NCBI RefSeq assembly: GCF_051020955.1
Contig: NC_135026.1
Coordinates: forward strand, 9,648,501-9,712,500
Origin: Megalopta genalis
Taxonomy: Eukaryota > Arthropoda > Insecta > Hymenoptera > Halictidae
Direction of reading: 5' to 3'
DNA length: 64,000 nucleotides
How positions within the stretch are numbered: the first letter of the stretch is position 1; each line of letters begins with the position of its first letter. Position numbers and translations under genes: made by a program. The notes beneath the pieces were generated by a model. The model worked only from the letters and a program-made list of their open reading frames with translations. It was not told the DNA's origin and made no database searches. Shown here in pieces: positions 47,307-57,426 of this stretch.

Positions 47307-47641
47307 CGGGGCTGGGGAAAAATAGATTTTTGAAATAGCAAATAGTCCGCAAATATTTTTATCTTCCCGTGCAACACAGAATTTGACAAATAAACCTTTC
47401 TTGAAATAGTTCTTAAATATGGAAATAGCATTTCAAATATATATTTAATATATTTAACTACTATTTCCGAAAAAGTTTATTTACCTTAATTCTCTATCAC
47501 ACGAAAAGGTAAAAATATTTATTATATATTTTTGTTTATATGTTAATACATATTCATATTATATATTAAATATTTATTATATCTATTATTATAAATATTA
47601 ATCTATTTGCTGTTTCAAAAATCTATTTTTCCTCAGCCCTG
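47307..47641. mobile_element. Fold-back MITE with hAT-like CAGGGCTGGGGAAA ends
   Basis: The left arm CGGGGCTGGGGAAAAATAGA, TTTTTGAAATAGCAAATAG, then TTGACAAATAAACCTTTCTTG is mirrored by the right arm ending AAATCTATTTTTCCTCAGCCCTG. Arms match over at least 110 bases, with an AT-rich expansion in the right arm (47515-47600). The CAGGGCTGGGGAAA end resembles hAT termini. I could not see a convincing 8-bp target duplication. Confidence 0.75.
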
Positions 47642-49209
47642 TGAAACACACACACACACACACATAACACAAAATAAATAATTTACTATTTACAATTTAA
47701 AATAGCATTTCTCCCTGCTCTGGTTGAAATTGTCTGGAAAATGATTAAAAGCTAACAAAGCAACGACCCTCACGGAGTATATAAAATGAAGACTAACGAA
47801 ACCCTTTTCTAAACACCAGTTACCACCGGTTGGACGACTCGATCGATTCTCAGGGTCGTCCGGGGTAACGAAATGAGGAGAACAGTGGCGGCCGGTCGCA
47901 GAATTTTAATCAGCCTGTACGGGCGACAGTATCGCGGATTCCCGGTGGGCGACACGCGCCGATCAAACTGAAATAAATCAGAACGACTCGCGGCGACAAG
48001 GCAGAAGCGCAATTGCGTAACGCACAGTGGCTCGCGATGTAAACACGAGTGCAGCGCCGCCGCGGCGAGATACACCCTTATCAGAAGGGTGGCACGCATT
48101 CCCTCATTACCGCGACCCACGTCGAGAGAACGAGAGCGAGAGTGAGACAGAGAGAGAGGGAGGATCCACCCTTCCATCTCTCCTCACCCTCGGGCTTCCA
48201 CCCTTCCTTTTATCCCTTGCCCCGTTTTCCATTGGCGTCGGGGAACGGGACGAATGCGGCGAAGATAACGCACGCCGCGACTCGTCCGAGAGATACGGCT
48301 TGAAAAACGATTGTTTATTTTCCCTTTTTTTTTTTTTTTTTTCAATCGCTCCTGCCGCCGCAACTTTTTCTACGAACATTTTTGGTCCGCTAAACAGATT
48401 TGCTAATGGGGTGGAATTTTTGTTTCGGAAATTAACGGTGATTCGTACGCTGCGGATTTTACGCGTTTGTGACAAAAGATCGTTTATGCAAAAGTTTAAG
48501 GACGTTGGGGGAACTTAAATATATTTTAACGTTATTTACAAATTGTTAGAATTATTGAAAGAAGAAATTTTTATCTAGCCTATGTGTTTCTTATCTTTTA
48601 TTTTGCAGGAATACGCAATTAGTCTTCCAAAAAATCTGAAATTCGACAAAATGAACATGGATGTTATCGCGAATGTATATTAAGAGAAATAATACATTTG
48701 TAATATGTCAAGAGATAATTATATTAATTATATAATATTATTTTTAGGCTTCCACTCCAATTTTGATAAAATTTGAATATGTTATACAGCGTGACTTTTT
48801 ATGTGAGAAATGTTGCTATCTTTTAGTTTCTTGGCTCTTCACGAAAAAATAATGGAGTTCTAATCCAGACCTAACCTATGCTCGTTACGTTCAAAGAATT
48901 TTAAATCGTACAATCGAAAACTATAAAAAAATAAAAAAATATCTTCGATCGATGTCAATCATGTATTGTCAACAACGGTTATTAATACATTTCGAAATGT
49001 ATTAATAAACACAGCTCACATAAACACACGGCATGTGCTGATCTATATTCAAGCCAATGCTTCACTATTCTAATGCAATTACTATTCCTATTCTGAATTT
49101 TTGTTATAACTTCTTAATAAAGCTCTATATGACCTATGTTTACATAACATTTTTTTCTTACTTTGTGCCATGGAATATACTGACAAAGTTTGAACATTAA
49201 AACCTGGGA
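47642..49209. other. Low-copy DNA, GC-rich 47800-48320
   Basis: (CA)n at 47645-47663 and a poly-T run at 48326-48341. Overlapping frames on both strands at 47809-48518 (up to 163 codons) have no recognised domain. 48860-48945 carries CCTAACC and the composite-repeat core (GTTCAAAGAATTTTAAATCG). Confidence 0.4.
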
Positions 49210-49220
49210 CACCCTGTATA
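49205..49220 (-). mobile_element. CAGGGTGTCCC-type terminus
   Basis: GGGACACCCTGTATA, read on the minus strand as CAGGGTGTCCC, is the same kind of end as at 7466, 59560 and 63434. The matching opposite end was not found to the left. Confidence 0.5.
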
Positions 49221-49608
49221 TGTATAATCAAAATAATGTCAATTTTATAAAAGAAAATTGAATGTTCTTATCGCCGATATATCCACCGCGTTTTTTCATT
49301 ACTTCTTGAACTAATTTCGGCAGCTTTTTTTTAGTTGCTTTTCGATTATTTCTGATACTTTTTCCGATACATACCGGGATCGATGCGTGTCCTACCGAGC
49401 GACGAGTATCTCAGGATACGTTTTTAGCGAAGAAAATGCAATAAATGAATAAACTAATAGCATAAATGACAAACACTCGAAGCATAGTATGCACTTTCGC
49501 CAATATGTCGCCATATTGCAGACCCGTGGACGTCCCCTAAGCTGAACGAAATATTACAATTTCTACTAAATAAACAGGTGTGTCCTAATAATTTTGGAGC
49601 GGGGTGTA
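49221..49608 (-). mobile_element. Probable Tc1-like relic
   Basis: The right end GTGTCCTAATAATTTTGGAG, then CGGGGTGTA, read on the minus strand as TACACCCCGCTCCAAAATTA, looks like a Tc1-type terminus. The left end (TCAAAATAATGTCA) is a weak counterpart. A short frame between them resembles a Tc1-type transposase C-terminus. Most of the element is missing. Confidence 0.4.
49228..49347 (-). pseudogene. Possible C-terminal tail of a Tc1-like transposase
   Basis: The minus strand encodes KLPKLVQEVMKKRGGYIGDK followed by a stop overlapping the putative terminus. Tc1-like transposases commonly end with a short helix and then a KGG(Y/H)T-type tail, which this resembles. The upstream sequence is out of frame and there is no catalytic Asp or Glu. 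Recognition rests on about 20 residues, so it may be chance. Confidence 0.35.
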
Positions 49609-50344
49609 CGTGTGCCGGCTTGGCGTAGGTAAATCTGCGAACCGTTCGACGACGCGGAACTGACCCTAAAAACATGGGAAAATTGTGAAACCGTCTAGAG
49701 GCGTCGCCTTCGGGGTTTTAGAGCGGGGCAGGTGAATTTCCGAAAGGGTTGAAGTAAGCTCGGAAACGAAGGGAACGGCCATTACAGTGTCGCGGTGCCT
49801 TGGAAAACGAAGCGGAGAGAGTCGGCCAGATACGCGGCCATAAATTATCGCGATACACACGGCGGCGGCGGCAGCCTAGGAAACGTAAAGCAACTGCGTA
49901 TCAGGTCTGGGATTCGTGGGTTCGCGAGTCTGCACTCGTTTATATAATACTCAGCGTCGAGTGAGTATTATACTCGGCGGCTGGCGCAGAGATAAAGCGG
50001 AGTCGTTATCTCGGTTAGGGGTTTCAACGGTGCCGGCGCGGTTTTGCCGGAGGAGTGGTGGGGGGGGCGTCACGCGGGGACACGGAGGGAGGGAGGCCGG
50101 CTCGAAGAACGTTGCTTAAGGGTTGTGAATCGTAATGGGCTGCGCCCTCGGGCAGGAGTTGACGATGTCATTGGAATATGTAACGCCCGGCTCCGCTTTT
50201 TAGTTTTAGCGATAATAAATCCGACACGGCCACCACCACCACCACCCCGTCTTTCCCACTGTTCTCCCTCGTTTTCGGCGCCCGAGATGCGCCGGAGCTC
50301 GTTCCGCGGCACAAAAATCAGTCTACGGTGATTTTAATTGCGCC
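49609..50344. other. GC-rich low-copy block
   Basis: (GGC)n at 49861-49873 and (CCA)n at 50230-50245. Opposed frames at 49916-50331 are unsupported as genes. Confidence 0.45.
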
Positions 50345-50570
50345 ACAGTGGGACCTCGGTTGTCCGGATTAATCGGGACAGCAGCGTTCGGATAATGGAA
50401 CGGTTACCTGATTAAACTGCTGTATGAAATTTGTATCGATTTGCATGGATATAAGGGTTTTGCGTAGAGTCGTTCGAGACACTGGCGAGTCAACAAAAAA
50501 ATGAAGTACAGTGGAACCTCGATTATCCGGACTAACGAAGGACGCACGTGTATATACGGATAACAGAAGG
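50345..50570 (+). mobile_element. Two pogo-like termini in direct orientation
   Basis: CAGTGGGACCTCGGTTGTCC at 50345 and TA-CAGTGGAACCTCGATTATCC at 50507-50530 are two versions of one terminus, 164 bases apart and in the same orientation. Each is followed by further ATCGGG/ACGGATAA words. No transposase is present. The assignment to the pogo/Tigger group rests on the terminal sequence and TA flank. Confidence 0.5.
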
Positions 50571-51169
50571 ATTTTTCAATTAAACCGTGCTACATTGTAT
50601 TAATTTATACAATAAACGTTATCGAGATCGTTCTAAATATGCAGCGTGTTTGAATAGCAAACAATTCAGGCACCGGAGCGAAGCTTTAACACAAATAGAT
50701 AATAAATTGACCCACAGGGATTGAAATCGCGCAGGAATTAATTTGCCGTGCCAAGAGCAGCCTCTTGAAAAATCGATCAGATTGAATCGCAGTAATTTAT
50801 TTGCTCTGCCGAGTGTCCCGAAAAATTGTTAACAAAACAGAGCACGATTGTGAACAGCTGGATTTTGTAGATTGAAAGTTCTCGTGTAATTTGATCTGTT
50901 GAATCTATTAAAGCGAAAATCGTGGAGGATCTGGGATTTGATGTTTAGTTGAATTTAGACGACAAATGTTGCGGCTGGTATATCTGTCAAAGACATTTCT
51001 TCGATGGCAAAATGATCATAATCTCGAAAAGTGTACGAGCGTTTCGATGCGGTGATTATAGCGATTATGCGATCGAATATTTGCGATCTGCGGCATAAAT
51101 GTTTATTAACGGTAAACAAATTCAGGATCGTTCTTGAATACTAGAAATTTGTAAATCCAGGCAAAAACA
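50571..51169. other. Gene-free low-copy stretch
   Basis: I see no gene or repeat in this AT-leaning interval. Confidence 0.45.
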
Positions 51170-51410
51170 GTGACCTAACCTACACGAAATGTTCTCGTAT
51201 TTATAGTTTTCAAGAAGGCTTTTCAAAATACTTCGAACCTCATAAGTATAGGTTAGGTTTGTTGAACTGCCTTGAACGTTGTAAATGAAGGCTTGGGTTA
51301 GGTTTGAGTTAGGTTTGGATTAGATTAGAACAGTTTCTCGCGAATATCTCGAGAACCAAACGAGATCGACATTTTCTGCAAAGGAGAGAGTTGTTCAAAA
51401 TGTCATTCTG
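51170..51410. repeat. Composite dispersed repeat, reverse copy
   Basis: CCTAACCTACACG, then the core in reverse (TTATAGTTTTCAAGAAGGCT, TTCGAACCTC), ATAAGTATAGGTTAGGTTTG, GTTAGGTTTGGATTAGATTA, and TTTCTCGCGAATATCTCGAG (51331) leading to TTCTGCAAAGGAGAGAG. The last part matches, reversed, 35040-35100 and 46320-46390. Confidence 0.8.
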
Positions 51411-52261
51411 CGCACGATGTTCCACAAAAATCGATGGATCCTGTCGTAAATAATTCTCAAAAATTATTTCGAGCCAGAAATTGAAACAGAACATTATATA
51501 ATAATATCCAACGTTAATAAACATGGCGACGAATGTTTCATTGTCCGCGTGTGTATGGATTTTTATGTTCGCGGCGCGGCAGAACACTTTAGCGGAATCA
51601 GTCGAGAAAGTGGTGTGACGGTCTAAATGGCTCGCGGTGTACCGATTTCCTAGATATTTTATCACTCTCTCGTGCTTTCATTCTCGCGGGCCGCACATTT
51701 TCTTCGTCACGCTCGGAAGATCGAGGTCTCGCCGGACAGAATGCATAATCAGAGAACACATTATAGAACCTCTCTCTAATCGGCGGAGAATCCATTTCGC
51801 CGAGAAGAAAGTTATGGCTGAATTTTTCTAAATAACTTCGTTTCATATAAAAACAATGTTTGCCAGAAGAATCTTACGCGATCCGAGGTATAACGGCCAA
51901 AATTTTGCAAAGAATGCTTTTACTTTGCTATGCTTTAGTATTTATGCTTAGTATTTGCTATTTTTAGATAAGTATAATGTTTGGATAAAAAAGAGATGTT
52001 TTAACCCAGAACTATATATATAAATCTAATGCGAATCTAACCCAGACTTAAACAAATTATAAAAGAATGAAAGAAGCATTTAAACTGAATTAATAAACTT
52101 ATTCGTCAGCTTAATGACACTAATATTAATAATAACATTAATAATAATATTAATAATAATATTAATAAATATAATAATAATAATATTAATAAATATAATA
52201 ATAATAATATTAATAATAACCAATTGCTTCATCAATTACGAGACCTGCCTTCACAAATTAA
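51411..52261. other. Gene-free stretch; fold-back module fragment; (AAT)n
   Basis: 51830-51885 reversed reads ATTCTTCTGGCAAACATTGT and matches the fold-back module. 52125-52220 is an ATTAATAATAAT microsatellite. The 118- and 82-codon minus frames (51309-51846) have no recognised domain. Confidence 0.45.
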
Positions 52262-52545
52262 TTCAAACGGCAAGGTTCTGTCGGTAACGCAGAGAGTGAC
52301 ATTACCGTAGTGAACCATTTTTCATAAAATTTTTTCTTTTAATTGCAAATGACCAAAAACTCTTCTCACAAACATTCTTATTATCTAAGAACTGTTGCCA
52401 GAACTTCAGCGAAATCGAAGCAAAACAGAAATGTTCAAAATTACAGGAAGCGAGGCTAAAACGGTAAAATGATTTTTCGCAAGACTTTGGTCCTCGAACT
52501 TCGAGTCGCGGGAAATCCTTCCGGCAACATCCGGTGGGATCCATT
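52262..52545 (+). mobile_element. Solo arm of the fold-back family
   Basis: GGTAACGCAGAGAGTGACAT, then AAAAACTCTTCTCACAAACA, AACTTCAGCGAAATCGAAGC and AAATGTTCAAAATTACAGG, and a second module (TCGCGGGAAATCCTTCCGGC). This is the order of the right arm at 17958-18283. It begins near the loop side and lacks an inverted partner. An 80-codon frame on the minus strand is a by-product. Confidence 0.7.
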
Positions 52546-53129
52546 AAAAAATTTTAATGGAAGGATACACCAAATTCCGTAATTTCTCCCATGAAAAACA
52601 AGTTGCCGCCGAGCCGGACCGTGCTTGTCGCGTTCCCGAGACGTACTCGTTCGATTTTCTCAGCGACCCAATCAATTACCGGCAATTTCCCGGGCGTGTA
52701 ATATGCAATTAACGGTTTATTAATCACGAACTGCCGGTGTAATCGCGACGCGCGAATAATTAACGTCGCCGAACTCTGTTTAGCCGGAGAACTGTTAACA
52801 TCATGCAAATGTTCCAGTAATGACGCGTACTGACAACGCACTTTTGTTTCGCAACCTTCATTTAGCCTCCCGTTCATTCCCTGGCGACGAACCTCCCTCC
52901 TCCTCGACCGCGAACAATATGGGAAGTGCCTGGCGAGCCTTGTCTACCGGGTGTTCCGCGCGAAAACGACTTTTCTGCGAAGAGACCACTTTCTACTCCG
53001 TCATTGATCGATTGTTACAGACTCCACGAGTTTGATAATTTTTTAGATTGTTAATGTTTTCACTCGTTTCGAGGAGATTCGTCATAATTTTGTACGGAAT
53101 TATTGCTGCGCATTCGGTCTATTTAGATA
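52546..53129. other. GC-rich low-copy block
   Basis: 52640-52800 contains CAATCAATTACC, GCAATTAACGGTTTATTAAT and AATAATTAACG words. These AT cores set in GC-rich sequence resemble homeodomain-site clusters. No gene is seen. Confidence 0.4.
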
Positions 53130-53252
53130 CTAAAATATGATTTCATTTCTGAACTATTGTTTTTCGTTGTGTCAAGATTTCATACTGTATTATTGTTCTC
53201 TATTGAGTGAAAATGAAATAAAATGCAATATCAAGATTTCGTACTGAACTAT

Positions 53253-53302
<50 letters not shown>

Positions 53303-53820
53303 TCTCTCCCTCTCTCTCTCATTCAGACAAATTCAGATACTATAGTAAGAAAAATTCATACTGAGCTATCGTTTTTCAGTGAATCAAAATGAAACACTAA
53401 ACTGTCAAGCTTTCCTATTGAACTATTGTTCTTCATTGAGTTGAAATAAAACACTACCACTACAGCAGTAAGATTTCATACTGACTTATTGTTTTTTATT
53501 GCGTCAATATGAAATACTAAAATATCGGGATATGTTACTGGATTATTGTTCTTCATTGTAGAATATCATATAGAATACTACAATATCGTGATTGCACCAT
53601 AACCTTGACATAAGCATGCACTTTGAGTTAATATGAAACAGCAAAATACCATGGTTTCATATTGAACTATTGTTTTTCATTGAGTCAGTATGACATACCA
53701 TAATATGTATATTCGCACTGAATTATTTCTCTACACTAAATTAAAATAGAACACTATAATATGGACATTGCTTGCTGAGCTATTGTTTTCCATTGAACCA
53801 GAACGAAATTCTGGTTTAAA
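53130..53820. repeat. Degenerate ~57-65-bp tandem array
   Basis: At least nine loose units: AGATTTCATACTGAACTATT, GTTTTTCATTGAGTCAAAAT, then GAAATACTAAAATATC. A (TC)n run (53257-53320) has expanded inside one unit. Units are strongly diverged. Confidence 0.85.
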
Positions 53821-53950
53821 AGTTAAAATATTAAGTATATTAAGTATATTAAGTATATATATTATAAGTATATATATATATATATATATAAGTATATATA
53901 TTATTAAGTATATTAAGTATATTAAGTATTTATATTAAGTATAAAAGTTA
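53821..53950. repeat. TTAAGTATA microsatellite
   Basis: TATTAAGTATATTAAGTATA with TATATA runs. Confidence 0.9.
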
Positions 53951-54756
53951 AAATATAGTTCTATAATTAACAAAACAATTTTAAAAAAGAAAACGTTCAG
54001 CAAACAGCAGATGTCTTTTAATTTGACTAAATTTCATTGTTTTGAAGAGTGCATCTAATACTTTCATAAATTGCTACCTTCTAGAGCTGCAAATCTTCCG
54101 ATGTATTGCGCAACCGTTCAACTAATTGCTAGTCTATCAAACTATTCTTAGATTACCGATGAGCATGATCAGTATGAAATGTTCCTGTCTCATCTCTCGT
54201 ATCTCAGGAAGCCTAATAGTCTACACAAAATGCTCTATTTTCGGCAGATGGCGCCACTAGTCTTGACAACTGGTCGAAATATAGGTTATCCAACCCTTCA
54301 GATTCACCTACTAACGAATTACCATGCTCTTATCTTTATCAATACACATAATTGCTTCCAACAATGCAAACTATAAAGAGCAGATATATTCTGAACCCTC
54401 TCGGTGTATTAGGGATGCAGCAACCCCTTACAATAATAAATGACATTTCTCATTTATACTGATGGATTGAGTGTATCCCTTGCAATTTACAAAATGCAAG
54501 AGAATTGAACGAGTAATTAATGTTACAGATCTGAACTATACTGCATTATAATAAATAATAAAATAAATAATAATAATATATAATATAATAAAATTATAAT
54601 AATGATATTATAAGTTTCTCAATTTCTCTGTCTTATTGAACAAATTACTTTGAGTTCGATGAGCTTTTTTGTGATCACTAAGTGTGCTGCCAATGTGTTA
54701 ACAAAGTTCTTTTTCGTTGGGACTTGAAACTTGCGAATCAAATGAAAGCATAAATA
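53951..54756. other. AT-rich gene-free stretch
   Basis: A 65-codon plus frame at 54179-54376 has no recognisable features. 54545-54605 is an AATAAT-rich patch. Confidence 0.45.
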
Positions 54757-55010
54757 TCGTAGAACCTCCATTATCCGAACCTCTAGTATTCGGAGCTCGT
54801 TTTACTAAAAAAAAAAACGCGTTTCCAAACGCGTTTCTCATACAACATATTGTACTAATTACGATAATAGTTCTATTACCCAAACGTTCTGTTATCACAA
54901 CGTTCTATTATTACAACGTACCGCTATTACAACGCACCGTCATTACGACGTTCTGTTACTACAACTTTCTATGATCACAACGTTCTATTATCTGAACGTC
55001 CCGCCATTCG
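54757..55010 (+). mobile_element. Pogo-like terminal region with 16-bp tandem repeats
   Basis: GTAGAACCTCCATTATCCGA, then ACCTCTAGTATTCGGAGCTC, followed after 80 bases by eight units of 16 bases (CGTTCTATTATTACAA and variants) at 54886-55008. The units look like repeated copies of the terminal ATTATCCGAACGTTC motif. No opposite end or transposase is seen. Confidence 0.55.
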
Positions 55011-56524
55011 ATTCCGTACCTTAATCACGCTGACAGCTTTCTCGATTAAAAATCTTCCCGCACAGTAGTGTTTCCCCTAAGATTCAATAAATTTCTACCA
55101 GGTGTTCGATTAATAACGGACGGCCCGGCGAAATTTACGATCTCGTTCGATTAAACCGATCGACGGAGATCGCGGTTCGAAAAAATAGTCCCGTAAAATT
55201 GGATCCCCCGAATCCCAATTTCCCGGAACGCTCGACACTGTCCCGCACAGACTTCGGCTCCGCTCAGCTTCGGCTCCGCTCGGCTTCGGCTCCGCTCGGC
55301 TCCCGCGCGCGATAATCACTCTCTCCTCGAATCCGCACCATTAGGTGCACGCGATAGTTGATCCGGGGCATTCCATGAGCGCGGCGTTAAACGAGTATAT
55401 AACGATGCACCGAAAAAAGGGTGGAGGCAGTGGAAAGGTTCAAACAGAGAGACTCTCTCTCTCTCTCTCATTCTCTCTAGAGAAACTCTCTGTCTAGATT
55501 GAAAATACACAAGAGAGAGAGAGAGAGAGAGAGAAAGAGGGGGGGGGGGGGGGTAGAGGAGATATCGTGTCGTAGTGCGGCCACGAGCAGAACGGGAGAC
55601 ACTGTCGATGAAGGAGGGTGTCGGAGAGGGAACAGGGGTGTGGAGGTTGGAAGAAAAGGAGGTCTTTTGAATCGGAGGTAAGCGAAGGTTCGCAGGTGTG
55701 CGCCGGTGCACCGACCGTGAGACTCGACTGGTACGAGGAGCCGAGATACAGTGTGCCGGAGCGAGAGGGCGAAAGAGTTGGCGACGAGGAGCGAGAGGGA
55801 TGAAGATCGGGAGACACGGAGAAAGGCAGAGGAACGGATAGAGAACAAGGAGAGAGAAAGAGAGCGAGCAGACCAGAGAAAGTGTACTAAGCAGAGAAAA
55901 CGAGTGTGAGAGTTGGGATGTAGAGGGGCAGATGGCGGGGGGGCAGCAGCTCGAGGAAAAGGGTGGGTCGGGCCGCCGCGGGGGTGTGCGACATCGCCTG
56001 CTGCAAATTGCAATTTTGTTGTGAGATCATTATAAAATACATAATGCCGAGTCGCCTACTACCGTTCCCCCTCTCTGCCGGCTCGCGTCCCCCCCCCCCC
56101 CCCCATCGTTCCAAACTCGCTACTTTCCTTCTCGTTTTCTCTGCGGGTGCACCCGACGCTCCAGGTTGCGACGGTGCTTCCCTCTGCTCGCCTTCTCTAC
56201 GGCTGCATCCTCCCCGTTGCACGAGAGCTTGCACAGAGAGCGAGAGAGAAAGAAAGAGTAAGTGAGAGAGGGTGGGAAGGGGGGCGAGAGAGAGAGAGAG
56301 GGACAGCAGCGTCTCGTTAAAAGTTTCTAGCGACGCGTATTCTTAATAGTCTGCGCGCGGACACGCCGTCATTAAAATTATAACCAACCTCCTGTATCAC
56401 CACCCCGGTCCTCCATCGCCCGCCACCACCGTATCGCCATCCATCCCCTGTTTCGTATATTCCACCCCTTTTCGCTCGGGGGCGCCCAAGGCTCGCGCCT
56501 GTCCCGCGGCAGGCCTATGTTCGG
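55011..56524. other. GC-, purine- and homopolymer-rich block
   Basis: CTTCGGCTCCGCTCGG is repeated three times (16 bp, 55252-55299). (CT)n at 55453-55469 faces (GA)n at 55512-55534 across about 40 bases and can form a hairpin. A 15-base G run lies at 55539-55553 and a 16-base C run at 56089-56104. 55500-55920 is purine-rich on the plus strand. Five overlapping minus frames (up to 178 codons) are Ser/Leu/Pro-rich mirrors of this composition and are not supported as genes. Confidence 0.55.
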
Positions 56525-57082
56525 CTAGCTGCGACATTGACTTTTGCAATGATAGTTATTTAGAGACACGTTCGCTCTTCTCTAAGCTGGCTGCTATCTC
56601 AGAATCCTTGGTTGTCCTATGTTGAGCCGAGTTTCGCATTCAATTTTGCTCCAATAGTTATATAGAAGAAATTTTTTATTTTACTTAGAGTGATTGCTAT
56701 TTTTAAATCCTTGCGGACCCGTATTGGGCTAACTGCGACATTGATTTTTGTGCTAATAATTATTGAAAAACACTTGTCTATCTCTTTTTGAGGGGATTGC
56801 TATGTTTAACCCCTTGTCAGTCTGTGCTGAACTTGTTACGATATTGACTTTTGCAATGATAGTTTTTTGAAAACAATTTAAGTCTTCTTTCTAGGCTGCA
56901 TGCAATCTTCAATCACTTAGTGATCATTGTTAGGTTATATATATATAGGTCCCACATTGATTTTTACATTAGTAATTACTTAGAAACATTTTTTCATTCT
57001 TCACTGACGCGGTTGCTATCTTTAACCACTTGTGGATCTAATATTGAGCTGGCTACGACATTGACTTTTGCAATAATAATTA
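56525..57082. repeat. Degenerate ~105-bp tandem array, five to six units
   Basis: GCGACATTGACTTTTGCAAT begins units at about 56531, 56637 (decayed), 56737, 56841, 56950 (decayed) and 57055 (partial). Each continues with GATAGTTATTTAGAAACA, a C/T-rich stretch, GGTTGCTATCTTTAA and CCTTGTGGATCTGTGTTGAG. A pogo-like MITE begins inside the last unit. Confidence 0.88.
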
Positions 57083-57426
57083 CAGTAAAAGCTAGGTTAT
57101 CTAAATTGATCGAAAGAACGTCGACGCTCGAAGAATAGATAGTGTTCCAATAAATAGTGATAAATAGTGATAAACATTGATAAATAGCGATAAATAGGGA
57201 TAAATAGTTATAAACATTGATAAATAGTGATAAATAGTGATAAATAGTGATAAACATTGATAAATAGCGATAAATAGTGATAAATAGTGATAAACATTGA
57301 TAAATAGTGATAAATAGTGATAAATATTGATTCTAATTGTCTTACATTGAGTTACATCGTTAAAAAAAACGTGTTTTACGATAGACACTTTCGACATCAG
57401 AGGTTAGAATAATCGAGGTTCTACCG
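57083..57426. mobile_element. Pogo-like MITE, 344 bp, with TA flanks
   Basis: TA, CAGTAAAAGCTAGGTTATCT at the left and AATCGAGGTTCTACCG, TA at the right are imperfect inverted ends of the same type as 50509 and 54757. The interior is mostly a 30-bp minisatellite (GATAAATAGTGATAAATAGT, GATAAACATT) at 57150-57328, which makes the Tyr-Leu-Ser repeats seen in frames of 87-98 codons. No transposase. Confidence 0.65.
57150..57328. repeat. 10/30-bp minisatellite (GATAAATAGT, GATAAACATT)
   Basis: About 18 ten-base units arranged mainly as two or three GATAAATAGY followed by one GATAAACATT. It lies inside the pogo-like MITE. Confidence 0.95.

Noticed and set aside
48027..48518. 163-codon plus-strand frame with a Phe run
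   Set aside because: The Phe run comes from a poly-T tract, and opposing frames overlap most of it.
55477..56013. 178-codon minus-strand frame, Ser/Leu/Arg/Pro-rich
   Set aside because: It is the mirror of a purine-rich tract with (GA)n and a G run; several other frames overlap it in other phases.
57101..57397. Tyr-Leu-Ser-Leu-Phe-Ile repeat protein on the minus strand
   Set aside because: Translation of the GATAAATAGT minisatellite in a pogo-like MITE.
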